From assembly GCA_021397835.1 (NCBI GenBank), contig JAJFZO010000799.1, positions 1,364,001-1,428,000 of the forward strand: a DNA stretch of 64,000 bases. The letters are read 5' to 3'. Positions 51,040 to 62,790 of this stretch are shown here, piece by piece (within the stretch, counting starts at the first letter, position 1; each line of letters begins with the position of its first letter). The stretch is from Moringa oleifera. Taxonomy: Eukaryota > Streptophyta > Magnoliopsida > Brassicales > Moringaceae. Position numbers and translations under genes: made by a program. A model generated the notes under the pieces. That model made no database searches. It saw only the letters and a program-made list of their open reading frames with translations, and was not told the DNA's origin.

Positions 51040-54000
51040 TGTAACAGTTAGCAATTTAAATCGTCCTAAGGAATACACCAATGTGCAAGGTTTTACGAAA
51101 GTTCGTTATAGTGCCAGAATTTCTACTGTTAGTCATATGCTTCATACTAATGAAAATACAGATCCTATATGGTTGATAATGATGATGATGCCTTAGTTCA
51201 TGGTGTCAATATTAATAGGATAAAGGACTAGTGTGATAAGGTTAGGACTCAATCTTAAAGTGGATTTTAAACCTACTTTAAACTGGACCTTAAATAAAAC
51301 CAAAACCTAATAGTTTAAGTTCTAGTTTTTTCTTCTTCTAACCCAAAACTAATTGTTCAAAATTGAAATCAAATTGAAATCGAACGATGGTCAGATTTAC
51401 ATACTTTTCATTCTTGTGAGTATCATTATTTGGTGAGTTCACCAATGAAATTTATTACTTTCTCACATATTCGGTTTGGTATGATTTTGATTGATTATTT
51501 AGCATCAAATCTGGGCTGACTCAACCAATAATTCGAGTTAAAAAATTATAATGTAAATGGAACACATTTGAAAAAGCAAACTTTAAAGCAATTTGAATTG
51601 AAATTAATGATTTAGTTTAATTTAATTGGTTTAATCAATGTTCTACCTCACCCTAGCTATGGTTGTATAAATACACTTCACCTTCAATGCATATTAGATT
51701 TTCTTTTTTTAAAAAAATTATTATGAATGCCATTTATCTTTTATATTTTAATATGCTTAAGGTTTCAAACTTGCCATTTATCATTAATATTGTGACCTTC
51801 TACTTAATGTAGGGTTGTATTGAATATACAAGAAATGAAAAAGAAAGAAATTAATTTCTCTATTCTTTTGATATTTTCTTAGTTTTTCAATTATAATTTT
51901 TTCTTTTATTCTATGACCAATTAACAAAACGATTTGTTTATTCTCAAAATCATAATTGAGTTAACAGTTTTTTTAATAAATTTTTTGTGGTGTCTTACTA
52001 TATATCAATATGTAATATGAACCATTGATTATTTTTTGAATATAATTAAAATAATTTTATTTGATATGTAGAGAATATTAAAAGATGTTATACATATGAA
52101 AGAAAAATAGTCGATTTCATGTCAGTTTTTATTTTTTTACTCTTTTTTTACACATTTTTCAATAAAATGTATCAATAGAATACATATATTTTGTTATTGA
52201 ATTTGTATTACTTCAAAATATTTTATTTTTTAATATTTTTAAAAAAACAAACAAGTGAAAAATTTTAGTGAACATAACTCGTTAACCCATCATAATCCAT
52301 TATAGTTTGTAACTATTTAGGTATAACTTATTAAAATAACTAATTTAATTTAAAAGTATTTCAAGAAAGTTAACCAAGCTAGTGAAAATTTAGATATTGT
52401 GGTTTTTCCCATGTCATTTGATTATCAAGATTTAGTAAATATGTTCATCATCTCCTATCATGTTAATAATTGATATAAATTGGTTTTTTTGGTCTTTTTT
52501 TAAAATCAAAACCGACCAAAAAATTGATTTTAATTTAATAATTAATTAATTTTATTAATATTTTAATAATAATTTATTTTTTAACATATAAAATTTAAAT
52601 TTAAACAAAATTTTGATTGACCAATAAAAAAATTTTAATTTGATTTAATCAGTTATTTTTCATATTTGTTCGATTTTGGTTATTTTTTAAAAGAAATTCG
52701 GTTAATTTGATTTTTAAAATTTTTAAATCGAACTAACCAAATTAATTGAATGCTCAACGTTAGTTCTGCTTGATAATCATATCTTTTTTATATTCAAAAA
52801 ATTTATATAATTAACTAATTATGCCATATTTATGTCAAACATATTTATATAATCTTGTTTTATTTACATAATGTAATTATATCATTTTAAACTAATTCGA
52901 CAAAAAAGTGAAAAAAATCAGAGCTCATAAAAACGTTAAGGCACAATAAAAAAAAATCAAATGACCTACTGTATATTTTAGTAGTAAAATAAATGAGACA
53001 TATGTCAGTTAAAGGTCCCTATCGCAGTCATTTAGAGCTCATTTTTTAGTAGAGCCTCATTTTAATGAGTTTTGTTTTTTTAAATTGTAAATAAATAAGG
53101 TATAAGAAAAAATTTTAAAAAATGTGTTTATTACTAAGATTAAGATCTAAAAATAAAAATAAATGACGTCCCTTAAAAGATTGACTTTTCTTAAGCAAAA
53201 GCATTTTCAAAAGGATTATTTTACTTTTATCTTGTTCGTTTTTTTTTTTTGTTTTTTTTAAATATTACCATTTCCTTAAAAGTGGCACAATTATTATTCA
53301 ACGTGTAGATATATTGATTTCAATTGAGTGTTTAGACTCTTCTTTTAGTTTTTTCTTCTTTTTTTCTCACCAACTTATTTTCCTCTTTTAAGTTTCTTAT
53401 GCTCTTGATTAGAATTTTCATATCATCATTCAATTCTTAAATTTCATAATTAATTGCAAGAGATATTTTTATAGATAAAAAGGTATGTTTTCCTTCTTTT
53501 TTCATTGTTCATCAATTTTCAATTAAAATTAAATCATCTCACACATAATAATCTCTTTTTTTTTATACTAACTTTTTTAATGACTTTTTTTTTTTTTGGA
53601 TGATAAGCTAGGTGTTTTAACTCAATCAAGAATAATACAACTATTTTAAACAAAGTACTATATTTTTTGAAATTTTATATTATTTTATTATTATTTATTG
53701 TATTATTCTTAGACATTCATGTTAAATTGTTTAGTTGTTGTAGGTTACTAAAAAATATGAATCTAGATATGAAAAAATGTGAGAGAAAAAATAAATAATT
53801 TATTCATTTTGAAAAAAATATACTTGAATAAATATGTTGCCTGTAGTAAACAACATGTAATAACGAACTTAGCTGAAGAAGAATCAATTCAATTAATGAA
53901 AAATAGTAATGAAAATACGAGATCTAGTAGCAAACTATAAAATTTTGAATAAGATTTTAATGAAAAATATAAAAATAAATTAAAAGAAAATAAAAGTAAT

Positions 54001-54525
54001 GAGAAAAATATAACAAATTAAGAAAATAAAATTTTGAATGAAATTCTTAAGTTTATTTCCACTAATATTAATGATCTAATGAGTATTTTTGGCATATTAA
54101 AGTTGGTGATATTTATAATGATTATCTTGGTCATAATATGTAAAATAAATTGGTAACTATATTAGCATATGAAATTAGAAATACATTTACAAGGAAAATC
54201 AATGAAACAAAATATATTTCAATTGAACTTGATTATACTTTGGATGTTAGTCTTCAAGAATGAATGTCTCCTATACTAAAATGTCTCTCTCACCCAATCA
54301 CACTTCTTTGGATATAAATATTGACTTAGATATCATAAATTTCATCTTTTTTGCAAATCCTTCACTAAAAGTCAACCGATTTTGAGAAATATATCAATAT
54401 TAATTAATATGATTAAGAAATCAAAAAATATTAGGTTTAAAAGGAGTCAAATGTTTTATTGTTCGTAATTTTGGTTATGGGTTCTTGATTATAGATACAA
54501 AATAAAATATTTAAAATTTTGTTTT
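51040..54525. other. AT-rich intergenic stretch
   Basis: I recognise no gene. Between about 52480 and 52745 there are repeated pieces such as AAAACCGACC, TTGATTGACC and TTCGGTTAATTTGATT that look like a decayed repeat, but no ends could be defined. Confidence 0.45.
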
Positions 54526-54534
54526 AAAATAAAT

Positions 54535-55043
54535 GGGTTAATCACATTTAAAAGACATGGATTATGCTTACAGTCTCAAATTAGGACTTACAGAAGAAAT
54601 TTCACTTAAATGAAACTTATGTTTTTGTTAGATTCTTGATGTGAAATTTTTATTTATAATTTTTATTATATTAACGATTTTATACACACATATGATGTGT
54701 ATGTGACTTTTAGTTATATAATTATCCCAATACCCTTTTAAACACTATCAAAACAAATAAAATATTCTTTTTTTATTAAATATTTATATATTTATATATT
54801 TTGTTAAATTTGATGCAAAAAAGAGAATATTTTGCTTGTTTTATTAGTGTTTAAAGAGGTATTGGGATGATTATACAAGTTAAAGTCACATTTACATCAC
54901 ATGTGTTGCAAAACCACAAAAATTATAGATGGAAGTCCTACATTGAAAATCTAAGAAAAACCCAAGTCTTAAATAGATTTTTTTTTTGAAATTCTAATAT
55001 AAGATTGTGAGCCAAATGCACATCTTTTTCATGTAATTAACCC
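54535..55043. mobile_element. Foldback MITE, Mutator-like, about 509 bp
   Basis: The left arm begins GGGTTAATCACATTTAAAAG. The right arm, read on the other strand, begins GGGTTAATTACATGAAAAAG. The arms stay similar for over 200 bases each, with matches such as TATTGGGAT and AAAGTCACAT in both. They are separated by a short AT-rich centre near 54780-54815. Flanking 9-mers AAAATAAAT (54526-54534) and AAGATAGAT (55044-55052) match at 7 of 9. Long inverted arms beginning GGG with a 9-bp duplication suggest a Mutator-like non-autonomous element. It has no coding capacity. Confidence 0.75.
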
Positions 55044-55052
55044 AAGATAGAT

Positions 55053-55390
55053 TTATCCTCATGATGTTAAAAGAGTCAAATATAAATGATGTCAAGAATG
55101 AAATCTACATGTTTTTTGATGAGTATTCATTTCTAAATGAGGATACTTCTAATAAAAATGAGATAGTAAAAATTTTTATTAAAATTAAAAATTTTATTTG
55201 TTAAAAAAGTTAAATTTGATAAAGTTTTTTTGACAAATTCGATGGAAAAGAATATAAGTAGAAAGTAAGTCATAATTATATATTTTAGTGTGCTAGATTG
55301 GAGGCATGCAGATACTTTCATATTTCTCATTTGGTGAAAATAGTACATGATATTTAAATCATATATATATATATATTTATATGTATATAT
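55053..55390. other. AT-rich spacer between the MITE and CACTA-2
   Basis: Includes a TA-dinucleotide run near 55362-55378. No gene is seen; the minus-strand ORF 55133-55408 is a by-product of AT-rich sequence. Confidence 0.5.
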
Positions 55391-55935
55391 CAATATAAGA
55401 AAATCCAATTTTAGTGATAGATAAATATATCGTTAAATTAAAACAACTTATCACTAAATTTTTAAGCGATAAATTAATGACAGATAAAATTGGTAGTTAA
55501 AATTATTATCGCAAAAAAAAAAAAAAAACTAATGACTGAATGTTGCATTTGGCCTTAATTAGTGAGATGTTCATGACCAACATAAATATGTCGCCAAAAT
55601 AACTGATTAATAAAGTTTAGTGATCGATATACGTTTGTCACTATTTTAGTAACTGATAGTAGTCTGTTGCTAACTAGTGACAGATTAATATCTATCATTA
55701 CTTTAGCGATAAATATTAATTTGTCACTATTTTAGCGACAGATTAATATCTGTCGCTAGTTTAGTGATCGATATACGTCCATCGTTCTTTTATGATTGAT
55801 ATGATTCTATTGCTTGTTTAACGACAGGTAAGAATTTGTCGTTAGTTTAGTGACCAAATGTAATCTGTTGTTAAACCTAGTGGCTAAACCACAAACTGAT
55901 TAACAACTAATAGATCTGTTATTAATATAATTAAA
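55391..55935 (-). repeat. Subterminal repeats at the 3' end of CACTA-2
   Basis: Repeated cores such as GCGACAGATTAATATCTGTCGC, ACTATTTTAGTGA and TAGTGATCGATATACG appear many times in both orientations between about 55410 and 55915. They are probably transposase-binding motifs. Confidence 0.75.
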
Positions 55936-56089
55936 TTTTTTTTCAATTTTTTTTAAATATAACTAAACAGAATAAAATAAAATAAAAAATTCACAAACAA
56001 TATAATAAATACAAGATTATATTATGTTCTCATTAAATACAATATTCATATAAAAAATTACAACTAATTATTAGGCGGTGTTGGGGGTT

Positions 56090-57320
56090 CACTTTCCAGA
56101 AAGAAAGCCTCCATCTTGTAGATGCACTCATTGATATCAGCCTCTTTCTGTAAGCGCTCCTGCAACTCGATCTCAAAGTGTATGCAATCATGCTCCCTCA
56201 CTTATGTTTATCCTTTAATCTTTCTTTTAAAGTCCTACGCTTATCCTCAATACGCTCTTCCATAGACTTACGCTTCAGCTATATGCGCTTTTTCATAGCC
56301 TTCATCTGAAAGCACATATCTTGCATAGCTATGTCATCAACAAAGCGACCACTGTTAGAGCTATCGCCAAAATACTATGATAGAGCTTGGCTTCTAAGCT
56401 CGTACACTTGACACTTTTTCTTTCCACCTACTGTTTCATAATAAAACTTACTGTAGTATACCTCAAGCGTATCAGAAGATCCCTTCTGTGGCTGAGAAGT
56501 TATGATAACCATTTCCTCAAACTGTTCCTATGATAAATAAAGCATTTTGTTAACTTACTCATTAATTGAACCAAATAGTAAAATAAAAAAAGATATAATT
56601 AAATTTATTTATTAAATGTTAAAAACAACAAACATACATGTACTTTTCTAGAATGCTCATCTATGAACTCATCAAGATTGGATTTCTTAGTATGAGTTCG
56701 TTTAAAAAGCTCTATTGTAGTAAGCTCACAACCCAACTCCTATGCCTGAAAAAAATGCATAATAAATAATCATAGTATTTTCACTTATATTTGTTTAAGT
56801 AATTTAAATATCATACATATTAAGCTTCGATAATAGTTTTGCAGTGAACATAAACTGACACTATGTTAAGAAGGACTTGATCTGGGTCTGCCTATTTTGC
56901 TTTGTCGATTGGGAGACATAATCTCACACTTCTGTTTGTACTTTAATTGGTTCCATTTTATTTGTCACTATTCTATACCATATCATGGATAAATTGAAGC
57001 TTATTTCTTACCTTATGATGACATGTATACATCAAATCAGTATATCGATCCGCAGCTCAAGCCTCCCATGTGGCCTTTGCCATACCAACCATAGCCTCGT
57101 CCCATGCAAAATGTTTCTGTAGTAAAAATAAATGAGTGAGTATGATAAAATGAAATAAAATTTTTCTGGTAAGTAATTATACTTTGAATTCCTCATAATA
57201 TAAATCTCTAGTTTTTTTGAGAAACTATCTTTCACGCATACCCATATGGATCGACCTTCTCTTGAAAAATTTTGTAAATCTTTGCATAGCATTGATGCGA
57301 AGGCTCGATCTCGTCAAATA
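56090..57320 (-). pseudogene. Transposase_24-like (TnpA-type) remnant of CACTA-2
   Basis: On the minus strand, pieces read HFAWDEAMVGMAKATWEA and later ELGCELTTIELFKRTHTKKS and FIDEHSRKVH (about 56740-56640). Then come EVYYSKFYYETVGGKKKCQV and YELRSQALSYYFGDSSNSG, with a Lys/Arg/Glu-rich helical tail near 56300-56170. This order matches the plant Transposase_24 family. Intron-like AT-rich gaps and stops separate the pieces. It is expected to be an accessory DNA-binding transposase and is dead in this copy. Confidence 0.75.
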
Positions 57321-57840
57321 AGATAATAAACAAATATTAATAAAATTTTCAAAGATAATGATGCAAAGTACTAAAAATAATTATTACAAATACTAGTGTT
57401 ATTGTCTACATAAATTTATTGTCTAGCTGAACTGTGCATACTCCCTGAGCTAGATAGTAGCAAAGCCAAAAGAAGTTGAAACATGTGGAGATGGTGCAAT
57501 TGTATCCTTTTCTTCATTATGGATATGTGAAAGTGAAGATGTAGATCATGGATCTCTCCCTTTAGGATACTCATTTCTCCTTTCAGAGTCACCTCGTCCC
57601 TGTCATCCTCTTATCTAATTATGTTTATAAACTTGATAACATTAAGTTAGTTTCATATATTAATAAAAAAAACTAGATAGAATTTCCCTTAAAAATTGAA
57701 CCAAAATCCTTTGAAATACATGATGAAAAGACAATATAATAAATAATCAGTTCAACGCACATTTCTTACAATAGATTATGTAAAATAGTAAATTCAATAA
57801 TTCAAACAAAAAATTAAAACAAAAACTAATAATCATATTC
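57321..57840. other. CACTA-2 spacer between gene remnants
   Basis: AT-rich, with an Asp/Glu/Leu- and Ser-rich shifted-frame stretch near 57600-57420 that may be the linker of the transposase gene. Nothing else is recognised. Confidence 0.4.
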
Positions 57841-58985
57841 AAGATTTTCCTTGTCCTCTTCCTTCGTAGAATCGTTTTCAAACATTGGCTCATCTAACAC
57901 ATTTTTTTCTTCTTCATTAATATTTATTAATATCCTACTTGGATCATTCAAGGATATAGGATGATAACCCATATCATTCTCAATTTGATGGATGTCTTTT
58001 TTATTATTTTGAAAATGAGCATCTTGGCTTGATCCATATGTTAAATTAGAGTATGGAAGTTCAATGACAGATCTGGCTTTTATCTTGCAAATAGTCTACC
58101 AATCACATTTATCATGCTTTAAACATAGATAAGGAACACAATAAACTTGAGCTTCTTGTAAAAGTAAGACAAATGGTTCACACTTATTTAATTATCTTGT
58201 GTGATTCACATCCATCAGATTATATGATTTATGTACTTTTATGCCCATATTTGGCGTAGGATCAAACCATGCACACTTGAATAAAATGGCTCTCTTGATT
58301 GGTAATGTAGGATATTCTAATTACAAAACTTTCATCAATATAGCGAAATAGTTGTTTTGTGTCTGCATTATAATTGGACTCTTTAATATAGACTCTACTA
58401 TTCATTGTAGTTCTATCCAAACAATGTCTCACAGTGTGAAATTTGTACCTATTGATATAGTAACCTGGGTATGATTTCATTGACCTTAATGAACATTTTG
58501 CAACATATTTGATAAAATTATTATCAACATCATTTTTTTGTACTGTTAAAAGTCTCAGTCATGAGATTATCGACTGGCATCATCTTTTTCATTAATTGAA
58601 AAATATCATCATAGCATTTTTTTTAAATATGATGTTCTCACTTTATGTTTAACATTCTAGCAATAATAGATAATTGTGAATGATTTTAATCCCATCTCAT
58701 CACTGTTAATTAGCAGCATTTAACATATCATAAAAGCATTAAGCATTTAGATTAAGGGATTTCTCCGTATATTCTAGATTAAATTTCGGATCAGTGCCAT
58801 CTATTACCATTGTTTGGTATGTATTAACTTCATGCACAGTGGTTGATCTTTCTCCAACATAATATTCAGTTGCCCTATTATTATAACTTTGATCATTTTT
58901 TTCCATACTAATTCCAAACGTAATATCTTGGTACAAAATCATATTTGACCTAATAATATCTACCCACATTAACAGTTGCATAATG
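57841..58985 (-). pseudogene. DUF4216 region joined to the pre-TNP2 segment; TNP2 deleted
   Basis: The minus-strand frame from 58480 reads MKSYPGYYINRYKFHTVRHC and DRTTMNSRVYIKESNYNAD, then after a shift LFKCAWFDPTPNMGIKVHKS and YNLMDVNHTR, the DUF4216 pattern. It is followed by an acidic tail ending near 57850. Upstream, 58981-58739 reads NTYQTMVIDGTDPKFNLEYT, then LNLNAF and pieces of the segment that precedes TNP2. A shifted-frame linker (about 58550-58485) joins this directly to DUF4216. The TNP2 and DUF4218 parts, present in CACTA-1, are absent. The internal deletion makes this a non-autonomous derivative. Confidence 0.75.
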
Positions 58986-59480
58986 ACGGTTTTAACATTT
59001 TTTACGATTACATGGAGAATTTATCTTATCTTTATCCATGAATGCTAGTTGACTACAAGTAAACTGAATAAAATATTTCATACCATTCAAGTAAAAAGAG
59101 CAACCTCGCATAATAAAAGAAAATATGATTGTTCACAGTAGAAAAAATAAAGGAGAAAATGGCACAGATTAAGACATCGAGCAGGGAGAGAGTGCTATAG
59201 ACATATGGATTTGAGATGGAAGGACAAATACGGGGAAAGGGAGTAATGCTCGTGGGCAAAAGGAAAAAATTAAGGAACCTGTATAGACAGATGCAGAGAC
59301 AGTGAGAGAAATAAGGGAAAAGGAGCAGGCAAAAAGGAAAAAGATTAGCAAGCTATATAAATAGATGCAAAGACAACAAAAGAATTGAGGAAAAAAAATA
59401 ACGCTCACTCAAAAGAAAAAAAATTAGAGTTTTAATTATAATCACTTGACAATGGAATTAACTGGTAGTTGCTAGAAGTG
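58986..59480. other. CACTA-2 leader between the gene remnants and the GC-rich array
   Basis: Non-coding, purine-rich on the plus strand (GGGAGAGAG and AAAGGAAAAAG runs). A loose direct repeat around GATGCAGAGACA and GATGCAAAGACA occurs near 59290 and 59365. Confidence 0.45.
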
Positions 59481-59499
59481 AAATCCAATGATCGAAGTC

Positions 59500-60890
59500 A
59501 AGTCCGTCGTTGCCTTGGCAGTGAAAGTAAAATCAAGTGAAGGTATTGTTACCTTCACGGCCATGGTTGCCTTTGGGTGCAGCCATGCAAGGAGGCTTTT
59601 ACAGTAGCCACGTAGGCCTTCGCGGCCATGCATGAAGGTTTTCGCGACAACCATGACTACCTTCACGGTTATGCATGGAGGCTTTTGTCGCAGCCATGGC
59701 TGTCTTCACGACTATGGCTGCCACCTTCGAAAGCGATGGCTGCCACTTTTGAAGGCCATGGCTACTTTTGTGGCCATGCATATATGGACACTTTTGCGGT
59801 GGCCCTGGCTGCTTTTGCGACCATGCATGGAGGCTTTCGCTACAGCCATGATTGCCTTCGTGGCCATGCAAAGAGGCTTTCGCGACAGCCATAGTTGTCA
59901 CCTTCGAAGGCCATGGCTGCCTTCACATTGCGGCCATGCATGGAGGCTTTCACAGTAGCCATGACTGCCACCTTCGAAGGTCATGGTTGCTTTTGCTTGC
60001 AACTGTGGTTGCCACCTTCAAAGGCCATGGCAGCATTCGATCTCGGCCATGGCTGCCTTTGTTGCCATGCATATATGGACGCTTTCATGGCCATGCAAGA
60101 AGGCTTTTCACGGTAGTCATGGCTGCTACCTTCAAAGGCCATGGCTGCCGCCTTTATTGACATGCATGGAGGCTTTCACGACAGCCATGGCTACCTTCAC
60201 TGCCATGCATAAAGGCTTTGGTGACAGCCATGGTTGCTATCTCTGAAGGCCATGTCTGCCTTTGTTAGCGCCCATGTCTGCCTTTGCTAGCGCCCATGGC
60301 TGCCTTTGCTTGTGGCCATGGCTGTAGCCTTCAAAGGCCATGGCTACCTTCGCTTGAGGCCATGGCTGCCTTCTTTGTGGCCATGGCTACTACCTTCGAA
60401 GGTCATGGTTGCCTTCGGGGCCATGACTGCCATCTCCGAAGGTCATGGCTGCCTTCGGGGCCATGACTGCCATCTCCAAAGGTCATGGCTACCACCTTCG
60501 AAGGCCATGGCTACCTTCACAGGTGGCCATGGCTGCCTTCAAAGGCAATAAGTTGGCGGCCAGGCATGGTTTGCCTTGAAGGTAACAAGCTGGTTGACAT
60601 GCATGGTTGCCTTCGAAGGCATTCAACTTGTTTCTATAGCGGCCATGCATGGCCGCCTTCGAAGGCCGCTAGTTTGCTTCCACGACAGCCATGCATGGCT
60701 GCCTTCGAAGGTATTAAGTTGGCGGCCAGCTTGTTACCTCGACGACTGTGCATGGGTTGCCATGTATGGCTACTTTTGAAGGCAGTAAGCTAGCAACCAT
60801 TAGTGCCTTTGAAGGAAACAATTAAGTTTATAGCCATGGCTTCCTCTAAAAACAAGAAGCTTGCAATCTTTGTGACTGCTCATGGGGTGG
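59500..60890. repeat. GC-rich minisatellite built on GGCCATGGCTGCC
   Basis: About 1.4 kb of imperfect tandem units stand out from the AT-rich surroundings. Two unit types alternate. One is about 42-45 bp (GGCCATGCATGGAGGCTTT, then CGCGACAGCCATGGCTGCC). The other is about 22-30 bp (GGCCATGGCTGCCACCTTCG with AAGG). Palindromes CCATGG, ATGCAT and TTCGAA recur, so both strands give long overlapping repetitive ORFs that are not genes. It lies beside the 5' subterminal repeats of this minus-strand CACTA, where En/Spm has its GC-rich control region; the functional comparison is an inference. Confidence 0.85.
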
Positions 60891-61196
60891 CCGATAGGTT
60901 TCCTTGCCTACATAGCGATCGAAGCCTAATGGTTGCTAGATCTTTAATTATCAATCGATAAAAATTTAGTCGCTAATCTGTCTTTCAGTTAATTAAAAAT
61001 TAATATAAGTGAATTAAAAATAAATTTAACAATGAAGATAATGCCTGTCGTTAACGTGTGTCGTTATTTTGTCATTATTCCATTGTTATGTTAAATTTTT
61101 TATTTTGTAACAAATCCATTACTATTCTATTACTATTTAACAACTAATTATGTGTATCGCTATATTTTGTCACTATTTTTAAATTTTTTTGTGGGA
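60891..61196 (-). repeat. Subterminal repeats at the 5' end of CACTA-2
   Basis: Motifs such as TTAGTCGCTAATCTGTC, TGTCGTTA and GTATCGCTATATTTTGTCAC resemble those of the opposite end in inverted orientation. The stretch ends in TTTTTTTGTGGGA, a degenerate form of the CACTA terminus. Confidence 0.65.
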
Positions 61197-61439
61197 CATA
61201 TGGTTGATGGTTCAACATGTAATGTATTTAGAAAGTGATAAGGTCGTTAGGTATTTTTGGAACTTAATGTTTCATTCAATAAAATGGAAGTTTGAAATGT
61301 ACACAAATTTTTATTATTTGTCACATACCTCAAATTGATAAGGAGAATTTGGTATAAAATTTTCAAATTTAACATGTAGACATGTATAATATATACATTA
61401 CTAACTGTTATATATATATATATATATATGATAAATGTT
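61197..61439. other. Spacer with a TA microsatellite
   Basis: A TA-dinucleotide run lies near 61408-61430. No gene is seen. Confidence 0.6.
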
Positions 61440-62790
61440 TCTTCTAATTTGGATTACAATTTTATTTGTGATGGAACTTTAGTTATATCTATAATTAAAT
61501 ATATTAGTCTTATAGTGTTAATGAGAAGACTTTGACAAGGAGATCCATTGTCTCTTTACCTTTTTATTATTGTTGCTAAGAGATTGTTAGCTCTTATTGA
61601 TGTGGTTGAGAATAAAGGTGAGCTACATGGTTCTTGAATCTATCATGGTGCTTGAAGTATTTTTTAATTTTTTTTGGCTAATAATAGCTTCTTTTCTTTA
61701 AAGGTTTGGAAGGAGAAGAAAGAATAATGTAAAATGTAAAACATTTTGATCGTGTATGAGATGACATTGGGACAAGCTTGTAATCTTCAAAAATCAATAA
61801 TCTATAGTTTAATTACGGCTCAACTATTATAGGATAGGATCTCGGGCTCTTCAGGACCTTTCTCCTTTATCAATTCCAGCAGGTATCTTGATCTCCCATC
61901 ACTTGTTAGAATTAATAAATGAGGTTTTTAATTTTATTAAAGGTCGACTACGGATAAAACTTTAAGAGTGGAAAGGGAAGCTATTATCACATGTTGGAAG
62001 GGAAATTCTAATTAAAATAAGTGCTCAAGCAATCCCATCTTATTGCATGAGTATTTCTCTTATCCTAGTTTCCGTATATGATGAGCTAGAGAAGATGCTT
62101 AATTCTTTCTGGTAGGATATGAAGTCTAATGGAGATCTTGGTATATATTAATAGAGGTGGGAACGTCTTTGTAACTCTTTGTGTCACAAAGAAAGGGCGT
62201 GGTTTAGGATTTAAAGATATGCATCATTTTTATCTAGTCATGCTATGCAAGCAGGGAACAATTTATTGGGTAGATCTTTAAGTTTAGATGTTATCCCAAT
62301 GGCAACTCATGGAGGCTAAGTTAGGTCATAGCTCAAGTTATTCATGGAAGAGTATATGGACAATACAATTAAGAATGGAAGGTTGGTTACGATGACAAAT
62401 TCAAAATGTACAAGTTGTGAACATTTGAGATGAACCTTGGCTAAAAAATGATAGGAGTTTTCATCTTGAAACCCCAAAACAACTAGAATGAGTTGATATT
62501 GTGGTACCTGATTTTCGACTTCCAAGTAGTAGTGAATAAGATGTAGATTTATTATATGATTTATTTTTCCTAGAAATTTGGAGATTATTTCCAAAATACC
62601 TAATTATGATATTGACCGTAATGATAAGTGGATTTGAAACCACACTAAGGATGGTGTTTATTCGGTGAGATCTGGCTATAAACTAGGTATAAAGGATATC
62701 AATGGTAAGCATAATTTGATAATAATTCTAGTTTATGGATGAAACTCTGAAATTTAATACTACCGAACATTTTTAATTTTTAATTTTTCC
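61440..62790 (+). pseudogene. L1-type LINE reverse transcriptase fragment
   Basis: After a stop codon at the usual GLR position, the frame reads QGDPLSLYLFIIVAKRL (about 61537-61590), the conserved QGDPLSPYLF block of plant non-LTR reverse transcriptases. The FADD catalytic box region is degraded (FLANNSF). Downstream pieces read LLSHVGREILIKISAQAIPS and YCMSISL (about 61975-62060), DELEKMLNSFW, WERLC, then KLGHSSSYSWKSIW-type sequence, and finish WMKLWNLILPNIF (about 62735-62775). The 5' part of ORF2 and the endonuclease are absent. Many stops and shifts occur. No poly(A) tail or target duplication could be fixed. Confidence 0.8.

Larger units (their letters stand above)
55391..61196 (-). 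mobile_element. Second CACTA element, internally deleted, minus strand
   Basis: The left end CAATATAAGAAAATCC resembles the CACTACAAGAAAA-type terminus. The right end, complemented, reads TCCCACAAAAAAATT. The flanking triplets TAT and CAT match at 2 of 3. The ends are clearly mutated, so boundaries are tentative. Both ends carry clusters of TAGTGACAGATTAATATCTG-like subterminal motifs. Inside, on the minus strand, are a segment normally just upstream of TNP2, then DUF4216, then a Transposase_24-like gene. The TNP2 catalytic part and DUF4218 are missing. A GC-rich minisatellite lies next to the element's 5' end. Confidence 0.7.

Noticed and set aside
52480..52745. Possible transposon with AAACCGACC/TTCGGTTAA-like pieces
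   Set aside because: No terminal repeats, target duplication or coding domain could be defined.
59599..60793. Long overlapping ORFs on both strands rich in EGHG/AMAA repeats
   Set aside because: They come from the palindromic GC-rich minisatellite, whose unit lacks stops in several frames; there is no start context or exon structure.
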